Below, one piece after another: positions 43,759 through 52,223 of a DNA stretch of 64,000 nucleotides. The stretch comes from an uncultured Acetatifactor sp. Lineage in GTDB: Bacteria > Bacillota > Clostridia > Lachnospirales > Lachnospiraceae. Each line of letters begins with the position of its first letter. Position 1 is the first letter of the stretch. Below the pieces are notes generated by a model. It ran no database searches and was not told where the DNA came from. It saw only the letters and a list, made by a program, of their open reading frames with translations. The position numbers and the translations under genes were made by a program. The stretch lies in contig CANQJL010000001.1 of the NCBI GenBank assembly GCA_947624245.1, forward strand, positions 62,001 to 126,000, written 5' to 3'.

Positions 43759-44814
43759 TCATTGTTCAGAACGCATCTTCTCAAAAATATCCAGGACAAA
43801 TTTTGCACGATCTGTCACTTCATGTTTATCTTTTAACAGCCTTCGGTATCCCGCCTCCGCAATTTTTTCCCTTTCATCCGCATGTTCCAGATAATAACAA
43901 ATTTTATTCACAAATTCTTCTTTATTTGAGTAAAAAACCGCCTCTTCATCTGCATTATACATGGCTGCTATATCCTCCGTATATGGTGCTATCATCATCG
44001 TTTTAGCTGCAGGGATTTCAAAGCAGCGTCTTGTATAAGTATCATGATTGACTTTGGATAGAAATACAATAGCAATTTCAGCTGCGTTTAACATTTCATT
44101 ATACAATGCCTGTGTATTCTCCAATTTTACCAAATATGGATTATTCTCTTCAAATCTCTCCCAAGAAGTCTTTATAATGCCGACTTCTATTTTTCTTTCC
44201 AAAAGCGCTTTAATGTATTCTCCTCTCTCATCATTTTCATAATGCCCCAAAAAGACCACTTTGGGCACTTGAATCGCCGGTCTTTCTATATAATAGTTCC
44301 TTTCTTCAATATAATAGGATTTCAGTTGATACACACTTTTACAGCCGGCATTTTCAAAGTCGCTGATATTCTGCCGACGGTAAACAAATCCGGCAGATGC
44401 CACAGAGAGCCCTCTTCTAAAATGTCTCCAATAATAATGCGGGTAATACTCTCCGAATGGATTGTCATTGCTGTAAAGAAAGATATCACTTCCAAGTCCT
44501 TTTATCTTTTCAAGCGTATGCCTGTAAACATGTCTTGTATTATAAAGAAATACCAAATCCGGCTTGAAATCTTCCGCTATCTTCAACATTTGCCTGTTCA
44601 GCTTTTGTACGCGCGGTCCGAATGCTGTTTTATACTGGGCACGAGACAAAAGATTTAAAAAATAATTGCTCTTTTCAGAGTTAAAATCAAAATAATTGTT
44701 TGTTTGAAAGTAGTAAATATCCTGACAGCCTAATTTTCTCCATGCGTCATAAAATGCATGTGAATACATCCTATATGTACTATCACCAACTAACAGGATT
44801 CTGATAGCTTTCAT
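43759..44814 (-). CDS. CgeB-like glycosyltransferase
   Basis: 351 residues. ILLVGDSTYRMYSHAFYDAW at the N-terminus, FLYNTRHVYRHTLEKI, LYSNDNPFGEYY and, in the C-terminal domain, RRCFEIPAAKTMMIAPYTED with FVNKICYYLEHADERE are the layout of CgeB/spore-maturation type GT-B transferases (Glyco_trans_1_2). Likely the first gene of a transcript, because a good promoter lies upstream. Donor and acceptor unknown. Confidence 0.8.
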   Translation of the reverse strand: MKAIRILLVGDSTYRMYSHAFYDAWRKLGCQDIYYFQTNNYFDFNSEKSNYFLNLLSRAQYKTAFGPRVQKLNRQMLKIAEDFKPDLVFLYNTRHVYRHTLEKIKGLGSDIFLYSNDNPFGEYYPHYYWRHFRRGLSVASAGFVYRRQNISDFENAGCKSVYQLKSYYIEERNYYIERPAIQVPKVVFLGHYENDERGEYIKALLERKIEVGIIKTSWERFEENNPYLVKLENTQALYNEMLNAAEIAIVFLSKVNHDTYTRRCFEIPAAKTMMIAPYTEDIAAMYNADEEAVFYSNKEEFVNKICYYLEHADEREKIAEAGYRRLLKDKHEVTDRAKFVLDIFEKMRSEQ

Positions 44815-44911
44815 AACGGATATCCTTTCAATTTTACGTTTTTACCATATAAAATCAGACAAGTCAAAGGCAATTAATCATGAATCAATTTCGACAGTAG
44901 CATACGGTTTG

Positions 44912-44940
44912 ATTGTAACATACAAGCCATTGTCATTCAA
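44912..44940 (-). promoter_or_regulatory. Putative sigma-A promoter reading into the AT-rich block
   Basis: Minus strand: TTGAAT (44935-44940), 17-base spacer, TACAAT (44912-44917), in the 206-base gap between the phosphonopyruvate decarboxylase and CgeB-like genes. A TTGACT element further downstream is a second candidate. Confidence 0.55.
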
Positions 44941-45020
44941 CGGTTTTCATCCGGAAATCCCCCTGGCATCCCATTCGGATTTACCTGCTTAAGGTTGCTG
45001 TTCATACACTAAATCATGCT

Positions 45021-46139
45021 TCAAGTTTCTAGCATTTCCCTAAAAGCCTTCTTATTTTCCAACGCAGTAGTCGTCGGTCTCCCCAGATTTTCTCTGGCCC
45101 CGATCCCACACTTAACTTCAATAAAGCTGAGCTGCCCTCTTTCTTTTGCGAATAACAATTCCCTGTCCAAATCAGGCAGCTTATCTACACTGACCGCATA
45201 CGGATATCCACAGCCCTTTGCTATCTGTACCAGATCTGTTTTTGCCGCCACTGTCGGCATACCCCCCACCGTTTCATGGGCCTCGTTGTTGATTACGATG
45301 TGAACCATATTTCCCGGGCTGTTCGCCCCGATCACAGCCATCGCCCCCATATGCATCAGGGCGGCTCCATCTCCATCTACGCACCAGACTTTTTTCTCCG
45401 GCTTTTGGAGTGCAATTCCCAAGGCTATGCTGCTGCAGTGTCCCATGGAGCCCACTGTCAGGAAATCATATCGATGGCTTTCCCCCCTATCCTCCCTGAT
45501 TTCAAACAGCTCTCTGGACGCTTTGCCTGTGGTACAGACAACGGGATCCTCACCTGTTACCGCCACAATGTGTCGGATAATTTCTTCTCGGAGCAGCTTA
45601 TGTCCATTCCCATACTCGACGTTCTTATCATAAGTCAAAGCTCCTTTTCGAATCAGAAAAGCTACATCTCTGCCGTTGTCCAGCTCAGATCGAAATTCCG
45701 TCATGGCCGCCGCCACCGCCTCATCCGCTGTATCTTTTCCGATGACAAAGAACGGGATATCCATTACTCCCAAGAGTTTTTCCGTCACTTCACCCTGGAA
45801 GACATGCTGGGGTTCATCATGAACTCCGGGCTCGCCCCTCCATCCCACAATAAACACGGTCGGAATAGCATAGACCTTTTCGTTCAGAAGAGACGCCGCC
45901 GGATTGATAATGTTTCCTTCTCCGGAATTTTGAAGATACACAACGGGTACCCTTCCTGTAGCCAAATGATAGCCCGCTGCCAGCGCAGCACAGTTTCCCT
46001 CATTGGCCGCGATCACATGATGGTGAGGATCTGTGCCGTATGTATGCATCAGATAATTACACAGTGCTTTTAGCTGGGAATCCGGAACCCCCGTATAAAA
46101 ATCAGAACCTATGATTTCAATCAGTTTCTCTGCTCGCAT
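45021..46139 (-). CDS. aepY: Phosphonopyruvate decarboxylase
   Basis: 372-residue thiamine-diphosphate enzyme, full length for the family. NEGNCAALAAGYHLATG contains the catalytic Glu; GWRGEPGVHDEPQH, VGSMGHCSSIALGIALQ and CVDGDGAALMHMGAMAVIG (GDG...N thiamine motif, with NNEAHETVGG) are typical of Ppd/AepY. Decarboxylates phosphonopyruvate to phosphonoacetaldehyde, pulling the unfavourable PEP mutase step. Overlaps the 3' end of the cytidylyltransferase gene by 19 bases. Confidence 0.93.
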   Translation of the reverse strand: MRAEKLIEIIGSDFYTGVPDSQLKALCNYLMHTYGTDPHHHVIAANEGNCAALAAGYHLATGRVPVVYLQNSGEGNIINPAASLLNEKVYAIPTVFIVGWRGEPGVHDEPQHVFQGEVTEKLLGVMDIPFFVIGKDTADEAVAAAMTEFRSELDNGRDVAFLIRKGALTYDKNVEYGNGHKLLREEIIRHIVAVTGEDPVVCTTGKASRELFEIREDRGESHRYDFLTVGSMGHCSSIALGIALQKPEKKVWCVDGDGAALMHMGAMAVIGANSPGNMVHIVINNEAHETVGGMPTVAAKTDLVQIAKGCGYPYAVSVDKLPDLDRELLFAKERGQLSFIEVKCGIGARENLGRPTTTALENKKAFREMLET

Positions 46140-46879
46140 ATAGTTGCTCTCACCTTGCTTTCATCATTTTTGCACAGCCATTCTTCATAGCTCGCATCCA
46201 ACGCCACAAGCTCTTCAACAGTATCAATTTCTATCAAGGCATCCTTGCTCACTTTATTGATTCGCACCTCAATTTGATCTAAAATCTGATCCATTACTTC
46301 ATCCCAAAACAAATTTTCCGTTCCGGGACAGTTATAGAGAGATTGGATTTTTTCCTTTAAAACTTTTGAATCTCTTTGAGTCAAAAAAGCAATACCTGTC
46401 ATATTATATAAATCTGTCCCGCCCTTTTGGATATGGACAATACGGTTCCCTCTCGTCTCAAAAATCCAATCGCTAGAATATCCCTTCACCATCTTTGCAT
46501 AATAGCAGGAATGTGACAGCGAAGCCCTAAAAATATCAGGATTTTTCACCAAAATGTCTGATTCGCAGATAAAACAATCTGCATCACCCAAATATTCACA
46601 GACAGCATAAATAGAGGAAATATTATTTTTTACCTGATAGTCTTTATTCTCAACCAATGTCACCTGACTGTATTTCCCCTGCAAATATCCAAACATATCT
46701 TTTTTATAGCCGACGACCACATAGATTCTTCTGACACCACGTTGCAACAATCCCTCTATCATTGTTTCTATCAAAACTTTTCCGTTGACCGTCACTAATG
46801 GCTTTGGAATTTTCTCTGTAAGAGGGCGCATCCTGCTCCCCAGTCCGGCCGCCATTAACACCGCTATTTCCTGTCTCAT
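46121..46879 (-). CDS. LicC/PntC-like cytidylyltransferase, probably for 2-aminoethylphosphonate
   Basis: 252 residues of the nucleotidyltransferase fold: VLMAAGLGSRMRPLTEKIPK at the N-terminus, YQVKNNISSIYAV, CFICESDILVKNPD and SSDWIFETRG resemble LicC choline-phosphate cytidylyltransferases and PntC, which makes CMP-2-aminoethylphosphonate. Placed between the transaminase and decarboxylase genes of AEP synthesis, with a LicD transferase nearby, CMP-AEP is the most economical product. Choline phosphate is the main alternative, but no choline kinase is present. Start ATG has GAGG upstream. Confidence 0.82.
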   Translation of the reverse strand: MRQEIAVLMAAGLGSRMRPLTEKIPKPLVTVNGKVLIETMIEGLLQRGVRRIYVVVGYKKDMFGYLQGKYSQVTLVENKDYQVKNNISSIYAVCEYLGDADCFICESDILVKNPDIFRASLSHSCYYAKMVKGYSSDWIFETRGNRIVHIQKGGTDLYNMTGIAFLTQRDSKVLKEKIQSLYNCPGTENLFWDEVMDQILDQIEVRINKVSKDALIEIDTVEELVALDASYEEWLCKNDESKVRATICEQRN

Positions 46880-46925
46880 AATCCTCTCATTCTGTCGCTT
46901 TCACGGCTTCTAAAATCAAAATCTT

Positions 46926-48053
46926 CTATCGATATTCCACAGGGATCTTTATCTTGAACTGCCGCATTGCCTGTTCCAGGACTTTAAAAAAGCATTCAAT
47001 GTCCTCTTGATCAATTGCTCCCAGGGCGCATAGGCGAAAAGAGTTGCTTCCTGCTATTTTCCCCGGATAAATTGTGAATCCCCGCTCATAACAGTAATCA
47101 TGTACCTTTTCAAAGCTCCAGTTTTCATCATCTGGATAGCGAACTGCAACAACAAGTCCCGATTGCAATTTGCGGTCTATCAGACATTGAAAGCCCAATT
47201 CCTTCAGTCCTTTATGAATTGCTTCAAAAACCCGTGTATGCCTTTTCCACTTTTCAGCTTCCCCTTCCTGCCAGTACTCTTTTAGAGCCTGTCTTACCGA
47301 ATAGATTGTCTGAACCGGCGGGGTAAAGTGCATCTCCCCTGCTTTTTGAAAATAATCATACTGCAGGAATAGATTACAGTAATAAGACCTTTTCGGAAAG
47401 GAAGCGGACTGTTCGATCAACTCTTTTTTTCCTATGACAAAAGAAAGACCTGTCATAGCCATGATACCCTTTTGGGCGGATGCCATGCAAAAATCTATCT
47501 GATCTTTCTCCATGTCGATGGGAATCATCGCATAAGACGAAGTGGTATCCACCACAAACACTGCTCCAAATTGATGTACCAGCTTCCCGATGTCGCGAAT
47601 AGGATTGAGAAGCCCTGTGCCTGTTTCGTTGTGTGTCGTATACACTAGCGCAATTTCCGGATGTTCATGCATAGTTTTTTCAATTAATGCCAAATCAGGA
47701 ACTTGATTATATGCAAAAGTCAAATTGATATACTCAAGCCCATAATATTCACATATTTCCACAGCCCGCTGGCTGTATGCCCCATTATTGATTACCAGAA
47801 CTTTCTTTCCTGCAGGCAGCAGAGAGTTCAGGCACACATCCATATTGATAGTCCCTGAACCGCAGAAAAGCACAGCCGTATAGATGTCAAGGTCTCCGTG
47901 TACGATCCGCACCAAATCATTCCGGATGTCGTCCATAATTTCCCTGAACTCTGCCTCTCTGGGACAGATATCCGGAACCACTTGAGCCATTTTTACACTA
48001 TCTGTTGTGGTTGCCGGGCCAGGATTTAATAAAACGTTTCTTTTTATTTGCAT
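46926..48053 (-). CDS. phnW: 2-aminoethylphosphonate--pyruvate transaminase
   Basis: About 375 residues. VLLNPGPATTTDSVK at the N-terminus, FCGSGTINMDVCLNSLLP, TTHNETGTGLLNP, VDTTSSYAMIPIDM and the pyridoxal-phosphate Lys in ASAQKGIMAMTGLSF are typical of PhnW/AepZ. Here it runs towards 2-aminoethylphosphonate from phosphonoacetaldehyde. I took the ATG at 48053; a GTG 9 bases earlier follows AAAGG. Upstream is the methyltransferase with a G8 tract. Confidence 0.92.
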   Translation of the reverse strand: MQIKRNVLLNPGPATTTDSVKMAQVVPDICPREAEFREIMDDIRNDLVRIVHGDLDIYTAVLFCGSGTINMDVCLNSLLPAGKKVLVINNGAYSQRAVEICEYYGLEYINLTFAYNQVPDLALIEKTMHEHPEIALVYTTHNETGTGLLNPIRDIGKLVHQFGAVFVVDTTSSYAMIPIDMEKDQIDFCMASAQKGIMAMTGLSFVIGKKELIEQSASFPKRSYYCNLFLQYDYFQKAGEMHFTPPVQTIYSVRQALKEYWQEGEAEKWKRHTRVFEAIHKGLKELGFQCLIDRKLQSGLVVAVRYPDDENWSFEKVHDYCYERGFTIYPGKIAGSNSFRLCALGAIDQEDIECFFKVLEQAMRQFKIKIPVEYR

Positions 48054-48071
48054 CTGCGTCACGCCTTTTCT

Positions 48072-48716
48072 CTAATTTTTTGTCATGTAGCACTGAAACA
48101 CAAAATCACTATTCCAATAATTTCTCATATTCTCTGTAGAAAAGCGGATATTCATATCATGTTTTTCAGCAAATTTTAGAAAAAATTCTTTGTCATAAAA
48201 AAACTTAGGCAATTCCTTATACCTCTCTTCGTAGTTGGCATCAACCTGTTTTCGATATTCCAAGAAATCCGCTTTTTTACGAATATCATGAATATCAACA
48301 ATACCAATGGAATAATTTGCCTTGCGATACATTTTCTCTAACACAGTTTCTGCATACTCATAGCTGTCAAAATAGGAAAAAACACTATTTGACAAAACTG
48401 CATCATAGACAATGGTATCCGACAGATGAATCGCCTCGTCACAAATCAGCTCCATCGGATTCTCTAATACAGTTTTCGCAATATCAATAAGCGAATGCGA
48501 ATAGTCTATTCCACCTACCTGCATACCATCCTGCTGATATAAGTATAAATTAGGGCCCGATCCACATCCAACTTCAAATATGCTTTTTATCTCGCGTCTG
48601 CCAGTTCTGGCGCAAAAGCTTAATTCATTATTAATTTGAACATACTGTTCATAAAACTGTTCATATGTAAGCATTTCTCCTGTAGAATCCCAGCCATCCA
48701 GCCGTTTTAATTCCAA
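48072..48716 (-). CDS. SAM methyltransferase, 5' end disturbed by a G8 tract
   Basis: 214 residues in the frame that starts at TTG 48716: KSIFEVGCGSGPNLYLYQQDG (motif I, quoted in part), YDAVLSNSVFSYFDS and YSIGIVDIHDI. Just upstream is G8 (48730-48737 as C8). If it were G7, the frame WEKRSPETELNSIRGG (upstream, from TTG 48789) would run directly into KELFLELKRLDGWDS; WEKR followed by L-x-LDGW/FDS is what I recall for this methyltransferase family, so the true gene is probably about 239 residues and is out of frame here. Between PEP mutase and PhnW genes, it may methylate AEP or a sugar. Confidence 0.65.
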   Translation of the reverse strand: MELKRLDGWDSTGEMLTYEQFYEQYVQINNELSFCARTGRREIKSIFEVGCGSGPNLYLYQQDGMQVGGIDYSHSLIDIAKTVLENPMELICDEAIHLSDTIVYDAVLSNSVFSYFDSYEYAETVLEKMYRKANYSIGIVDIHDIRKKADFLEYRKQVDANYEERYKELPKFFYDKEFFLKFAEKHDMNIRFSTENMRNYWNSDFVFQCYMTKN

Positions 48717-48729
48717 AAAGAGTTCTTTA

Positions 48730-48737
48730 CCCCCCCC
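48730..48737 (-). repeat. Homopolymer G8 (C8 on + strand) in the methyltransferase 5' region
   Basis: ATTCGGGGGGGGTAAAG in the coding direction. With G8 the upstream frame meets TAA at once; with G7 it enters the methyltransferase frame. Confidence 0.88.
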
Positions 48738-48874
48738 GAATAGAATTTAATTCCGTTTCTGGGCTACGCTTTTCCCATATTTCATGCAATTATTTTTCAT
48801 TGTTTTCCTCTTTTCCACTATCTCCTTCACATATTTCGGATACAATAACCTTGTTTTTCCGTACGCACTTATTT

Positions 48875-50170
48875 TTAAATTTCATCAATCAAAGTAATAA
48901 TATCCTTAATCGACATTAACTCCTTGTCTGCTTCATATGCCCTATGATGTGTCAAGATGCTCTGAGCTGCTTTTTCCATAGCCGGAAATGCGGCTCGCAG
49001 CAGTTGATTTGCATAAATGACAATGTTCACACCATGGGTGGCAAGTTCCCGTTCAGTAATGATATTATAGGAGGAAGGCACAACAACAATCGGTGTCTTT
49101 TGGTCTTCTCTTCTGAATCTGTCACAGAATTCCAGTATTTCATCCGGCTCCTTGCGGCGGCTATGAATCATGATGCCATCGGCTCCTGCGTCTCGAAAGG
49201 CAAAAGCCCGCTTTAGCGCATCTTCCATTCCTTTTTCCAAAATCAGCGATTCGATTCTGGCAATAATCATAAAGTCTTCAGAAAGCTGTGCCTGCTTTCC
49301 TGCCGCAATTTTTGCACTGAACTCCTCGATAGAAGCTTGCGTCTGTTCCACCGTTGTCCCAAACAGGCTGTTTTTTTTCAGGCCCGTCTTGTCCTCAATA
49401 ATCACAGCGGAAACACCCATTCGCTCCAGGCTTCTGACCGTATATACGAAATGTTCCGTAATTCCTCCAGTATCCCCGTCAAAAATGATTGGCTTCGTCG
49501 TAACCTCCATGACATCGTTGATCGTCCGATAGCGGGAAGTCATATCCACCAGTTCGATGTCCGGTTTCCCTTTTTCCGTCGAATCGCAAAGCGAAGAAAT
49601 CCACATGGCATCAAACTGATCGATTGCCGTGCCATTAGACACTATCGTTTTCTCAGCAATCAACCCAGTGAGGCCGCTATGCACTTCTATGGTCTTCACA
49701 ATCGGAACCAGCTTCAAAAGTTTTCTAAGCCTGCTTCGCCTAAATTCCGGCATAGAAAGCTTCTCTATCATCTGCCGGTCAATTTTCTGAATGGATGGGT
49801 TATAGGTGTACGGCACTTCTACCAGCTCTCCCCCATACGTTTTCAATAGCGATATAATGTTTTCTTTGATTCCCGCCATTCCCGGAGCATCCCAGTTGTT
49901 GCCATGGACAACGTAATCCGGGTGCAGTTCTCCGATCACATCGTCATACATGATCGTATTCTGCACAATGACTTTATCCACCTCTGGTACTTCTTCCAGC
50001 ATTTTTACTCTTTCCTCTGTAGACTTCGTTGGAAACCGATTGTATCGGATCATTTCGGCGTCACAGAGGACTCCCACTATAACGGTTCCCAATTTAGAAG
50101 CCTCATGAATGATATTCAAATGTCCTTCATGCAGAACATCTGTGCAGAAACAGGTATAAACTGTTTTCAT
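48875..50170 (-). CDS. aepX: Phosphoenolpyruvate mutase with N-terminal cytidylyltransferase-like domain
   Basis: About 431 residues from the second ATG (AAGGG 8 bases upstream). Residues about 5-130: a nucleotidyltransferase domain with HEGH (HxGH motif) in TDVLHEGHLNIIHEA and RYNRFPTKSTEERVKML. Residues about 160-431: isocitrate-lyase/PEP mutase barrel with IIFDGDTGGITEHF and the diagnostic EDKTGLKKNS (about 259-268). PEP mutase makes the C-P bond. The same two-domain layout and length is known from AepX of the Bacteroides fragilis polysaccharide B locus. The role of the fused domain is not clear from sequence. Confidence 0.93.
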   Translation of the reverse strand: MKTVYTCFCTDVLHEGHLNIIHEASKLGTVIVGVLCDAEMIRYNRFPTKSTEERVKMLEEVPEVDKVIVQNTIMYDDVIGELHPDYVVHGNNWDAPGMAGIKENIISLLKTYGGELVEVPYTYNPSIQKIDRQMIEKLSMPEFRRSRLRKLLKLVPIVKTIEVHSGLTGLIAEKTIVSNGTAIDQFDAMWISSLCDSTEKGKPDIELVDMTSRYRTINDVMEVTTKPIIFDGDTGGITEHFVYTVRSLERMGVSAVIIEDKTGLKKNSLFGTTVEQTQASIEEFSAKIAAGKQAQLSEDFMIIARIESLILEKGMEDALKRAFAFRDAGADGIMIHSRRKEPDEILEFCDRFRREDQKTPIVVVPSSYNIITERELATHGVNIVIYANQLLRAAFPAMEKAAQSILTHHRAYEADKELMSIKDIITLIDEI

Positions 50171-50192
50171 AGTCATTTCCCTTCTATTCCAG

Positions 50193-50987
50193 TTAAGGTT
50201 TGTAATATGCTACATAAGCATGATGAGTCACGCGCTCTTCCTCCGGCGGAAGCTGCATATAATCTCCATAAAGGATTGTCAGCCATTCATCCCATTGCAC
50301 CGGAGCGTCAAATGTCCGGTTCTCAAACGTCACCTTCTCGTAAGACCGCACTGCCTCCTTATCCCAGAGCAGACGGTCGCTCCACATGAACATCCCCACC
50401 TGTTCCGTCTCCGTCTTCTCATAGCATCTGGCATTTTGAGCTATCTTTTTCACAAAATAATTGGAAGGAAACGGCTTTAAGAGTGTACTGCACACCTTTT
50501 TAGCCGTCTTTTTGTACCATTTTCCCCTGTCGGAGATCAGGTTGTGCTGCAGCATATTCAAAAGCAGCCACCGCTGTACTTTTCGATACATCTTCCATGC
50601 GCTTTTTTCGTCCGGCACATTGTCATACACAAATACATCAATGTTTACTGCAAAGGCAACTCCCTTTTCATCCGGTTCATAAAGCAGCGTCTGCATATCT
50701 GCCACCTTCCCGCAGGGATAAAACAAGTCGTCATCCCTCTCCGGACACCAGAACCGATATCTGCCGCCCTCTCGGTTAAAAGTATTCATAAACCGATCGT
50801 AATCCGGTCTAAGCATCCCAATATCAATGTCATCATCCCATGGGATATACCCCTTATGACGCACAGCGCCCAACAGAGTGCCATAATCCAACCAGTAGTG
50901 AATCCCGTTTTTCTCGCAGAACCTTGCGACATATTCCAAAATCTGAAGTTGTATCTCCCGTACTTCTTTATCGTCCAGCCTTTGCAT
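50193..50987 (-). CDS. licD: LicD-family phosphotransferase
   Basis: About 264 residues from the ATG at 50987, chosen for GGAGG 5 bases upstream; a TTG 27 bases earlier is less likely. The family hallmark DYGTLLGAVRHKGYIPW followed by DDDIDIG lies at about 33-56, and ERDDDLFYPCGK comes later. LicD proteins move phosphocholine or similar phospho groups from a CMP-linked donor to a glycan. Directly beside PEP mutase, and with AEP activation genes close by, it most likely attaches 2-aminoethylphosphonate to the polysaccharide. Cytoplasmic face. Confidence 0.9.
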   Translation of the reverse strand: MQRLDDKEVREIQLQILEYVARFCEKNGIHYWLDYGTLLGAVRHKGYIPWDDDIDIGMLRPDYDRFMNTFNREGGRYRFWCPERDDDLFYPCGKVADMQTLLYEPDEKGVAFAVNIDVFVYDNVPDEKSAWKMYRKVQRWLLLNMLQHNLISDRGKWYKKTAKKVCSTLLKPFPSNYFVKKIAQNARCYEKTETEQVGMFMWSDRLLWDKEAVRSYEKVTFENRTFDAPVQWDEWLTILYGDYMQLPPEEERVTHHAYVAYYKP

Positions 50988-51032
50988 ATACACCTCCGCC
51001 ACACTGAGTTTCAATTATAAACTCTTGCAAGT

Positions 51033-52223
51033 TCAAACAAGCGTATGATAATAATGTATATACTTTCGATAACACTCTTCTCTATCGTACTGCATGGCCC
51101 TTTCCCTGCACTGAGACGCACAGTCGCGCTCTGACCATATCCCGATCTCTTTCATCAGGCAATCGAGATCGCCCTTCTCCACTGCTTTGCCGCATCCTTC
51201 TCCGAGAATTTCCGGGCTTCCTCCCGTCCGATAAGTAATGACCGGCGTACCACAGGCAAGCGCTTCTATGTTGGTGGTTGGAAAAGTGTCTTCATAAGTC
51301 AGATTGAGAAAAACATCCGCTGCAGAATAATACTGTGCCAGCTCTTCCACACTCTCTGTCCTGCGCACTCCTATAATTCCTTCCGGCAGAGTTCCCATCT
51401 GCTTTTCACTTAAACCCACCATGCAGATCATATACTGCCGTTCCAGTATTTTCCTGAGTGCAAGAAAATCCTGATACCCTTTATTCTTTGTCCAAACGCT
51501 CGCCACGCCCAGAAGAAGTTTCCTGCCGTTACAGCCCAGCTTCTGCTTTAAATCGCTCTGCCTGGGCTTAAATTTGTCCAGGTCCACACCGTTTGGAATC
51601 GTAATACATCTGTACGATGCCAGAAAAGAATTTTCAATCTGTTTACCCAGCCAGACCGAAGGCGTCACGACGGTCATGTTCTGCAATCCTGTAAACGCCG
51701 CCCTCTTTTTGTTATAATTATCATGCGTCCGTGTTTTACAAAAGGTTGCCGGATACGCGTTTATGTTGGGACAGTCCTCACAGCTCTCTTTCCATTTCAT
51801 GCAGCCGGCAGATTCATAGTGGGCGCAATGACCTGTAAATGCCCAACAGTCATGCATCGTCCATATGACCGGCTTACCGTATCCCTTCAAAAATGCAAAC
51901 AGCATCTCATAATTGACATAATAGCCGTGTAGATTGTGCAGATGGACAATATCCGGCTCATACTGTTCGATATCTTTGAGCAAACGCTTCGTTGCCCGAA
52001 CGGAATACAGGCCGTGTCGGTCAGTTACCCTTGTCAGAAATGCGTGTATATAGTTGTCCGGCAAGCTGGATATTTTAAACGCATCTAACTCCTTGGGCGC
52101 GGTGCCTCTCCCATATGCAATCCGGCATTGATCCCCGTTTTCTTTGAGCATGAGGCTGATGTCCGTTGCAATTCTCCCCGTGCTTCCGCTTCCACAGACT
52201 ACATTGATCTGATAAACTCTCAT
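51033..52223 (-). CDS. Family 4 glycosyltransferase
   Basis: 396 residues. QINVVCGSGSTGRIATDI at the N-terminus, VHLHNLHGYYVNYE, TMHDCWAFTGHCAHYES with a Cys cluster (CAHYESAGCMKWKESCEDC), IPNGVDLDKFKP and NLTYEDTFPTTNIEALACGT (E-x7-E). The Cys-rich insert after WTMHDCW is common in this GT4 subgroup of exopolysaccharide loci. Start overlaps the upstream GT4 stop by 4 bases. Confidence 0.92.
   Translation of the reverse strand: MRVYQINVVCGSGSTGRIATDISLMLKENGDQCRIAYGRGTAPKELDAFKISSLPDNYIHAFLTRVTDRHGLYSVRATKRLLKDIEQYEPDIVHLHNLHGYYVNYEMLFAFLKGYGKPVIWTMHDCWAFTGHCAHYESAGCMKWKESCEDCPNINAYPATFCKTRTHDNYNKKRAAFTGLQNMTVVTPSVWLGKQIENSFLASYRCITIPNGVDLDKFKPRQSDLKQKLGCNGRKLLLGVASVWTKNKGYQDFLALRKILERQYMICMVGLSEKQMGTLPEGIIGVRRTESVEELAQYYSAADVFLNLTYEDTFPTTNIEALACGTPVITYRTGGSPEILGEGCGKAVEKGDLDCLMKEIGIWSERDCASQCRERAMQYDREECYRKYIHYYHTLV

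Noticed and set aside
44941-45020. AAATCC...GGATTT inverted repeat as a terminator after phosphonopyruvate decarboxylase
   Set aside because: Only six paired bases with a long loop and no T-tract.
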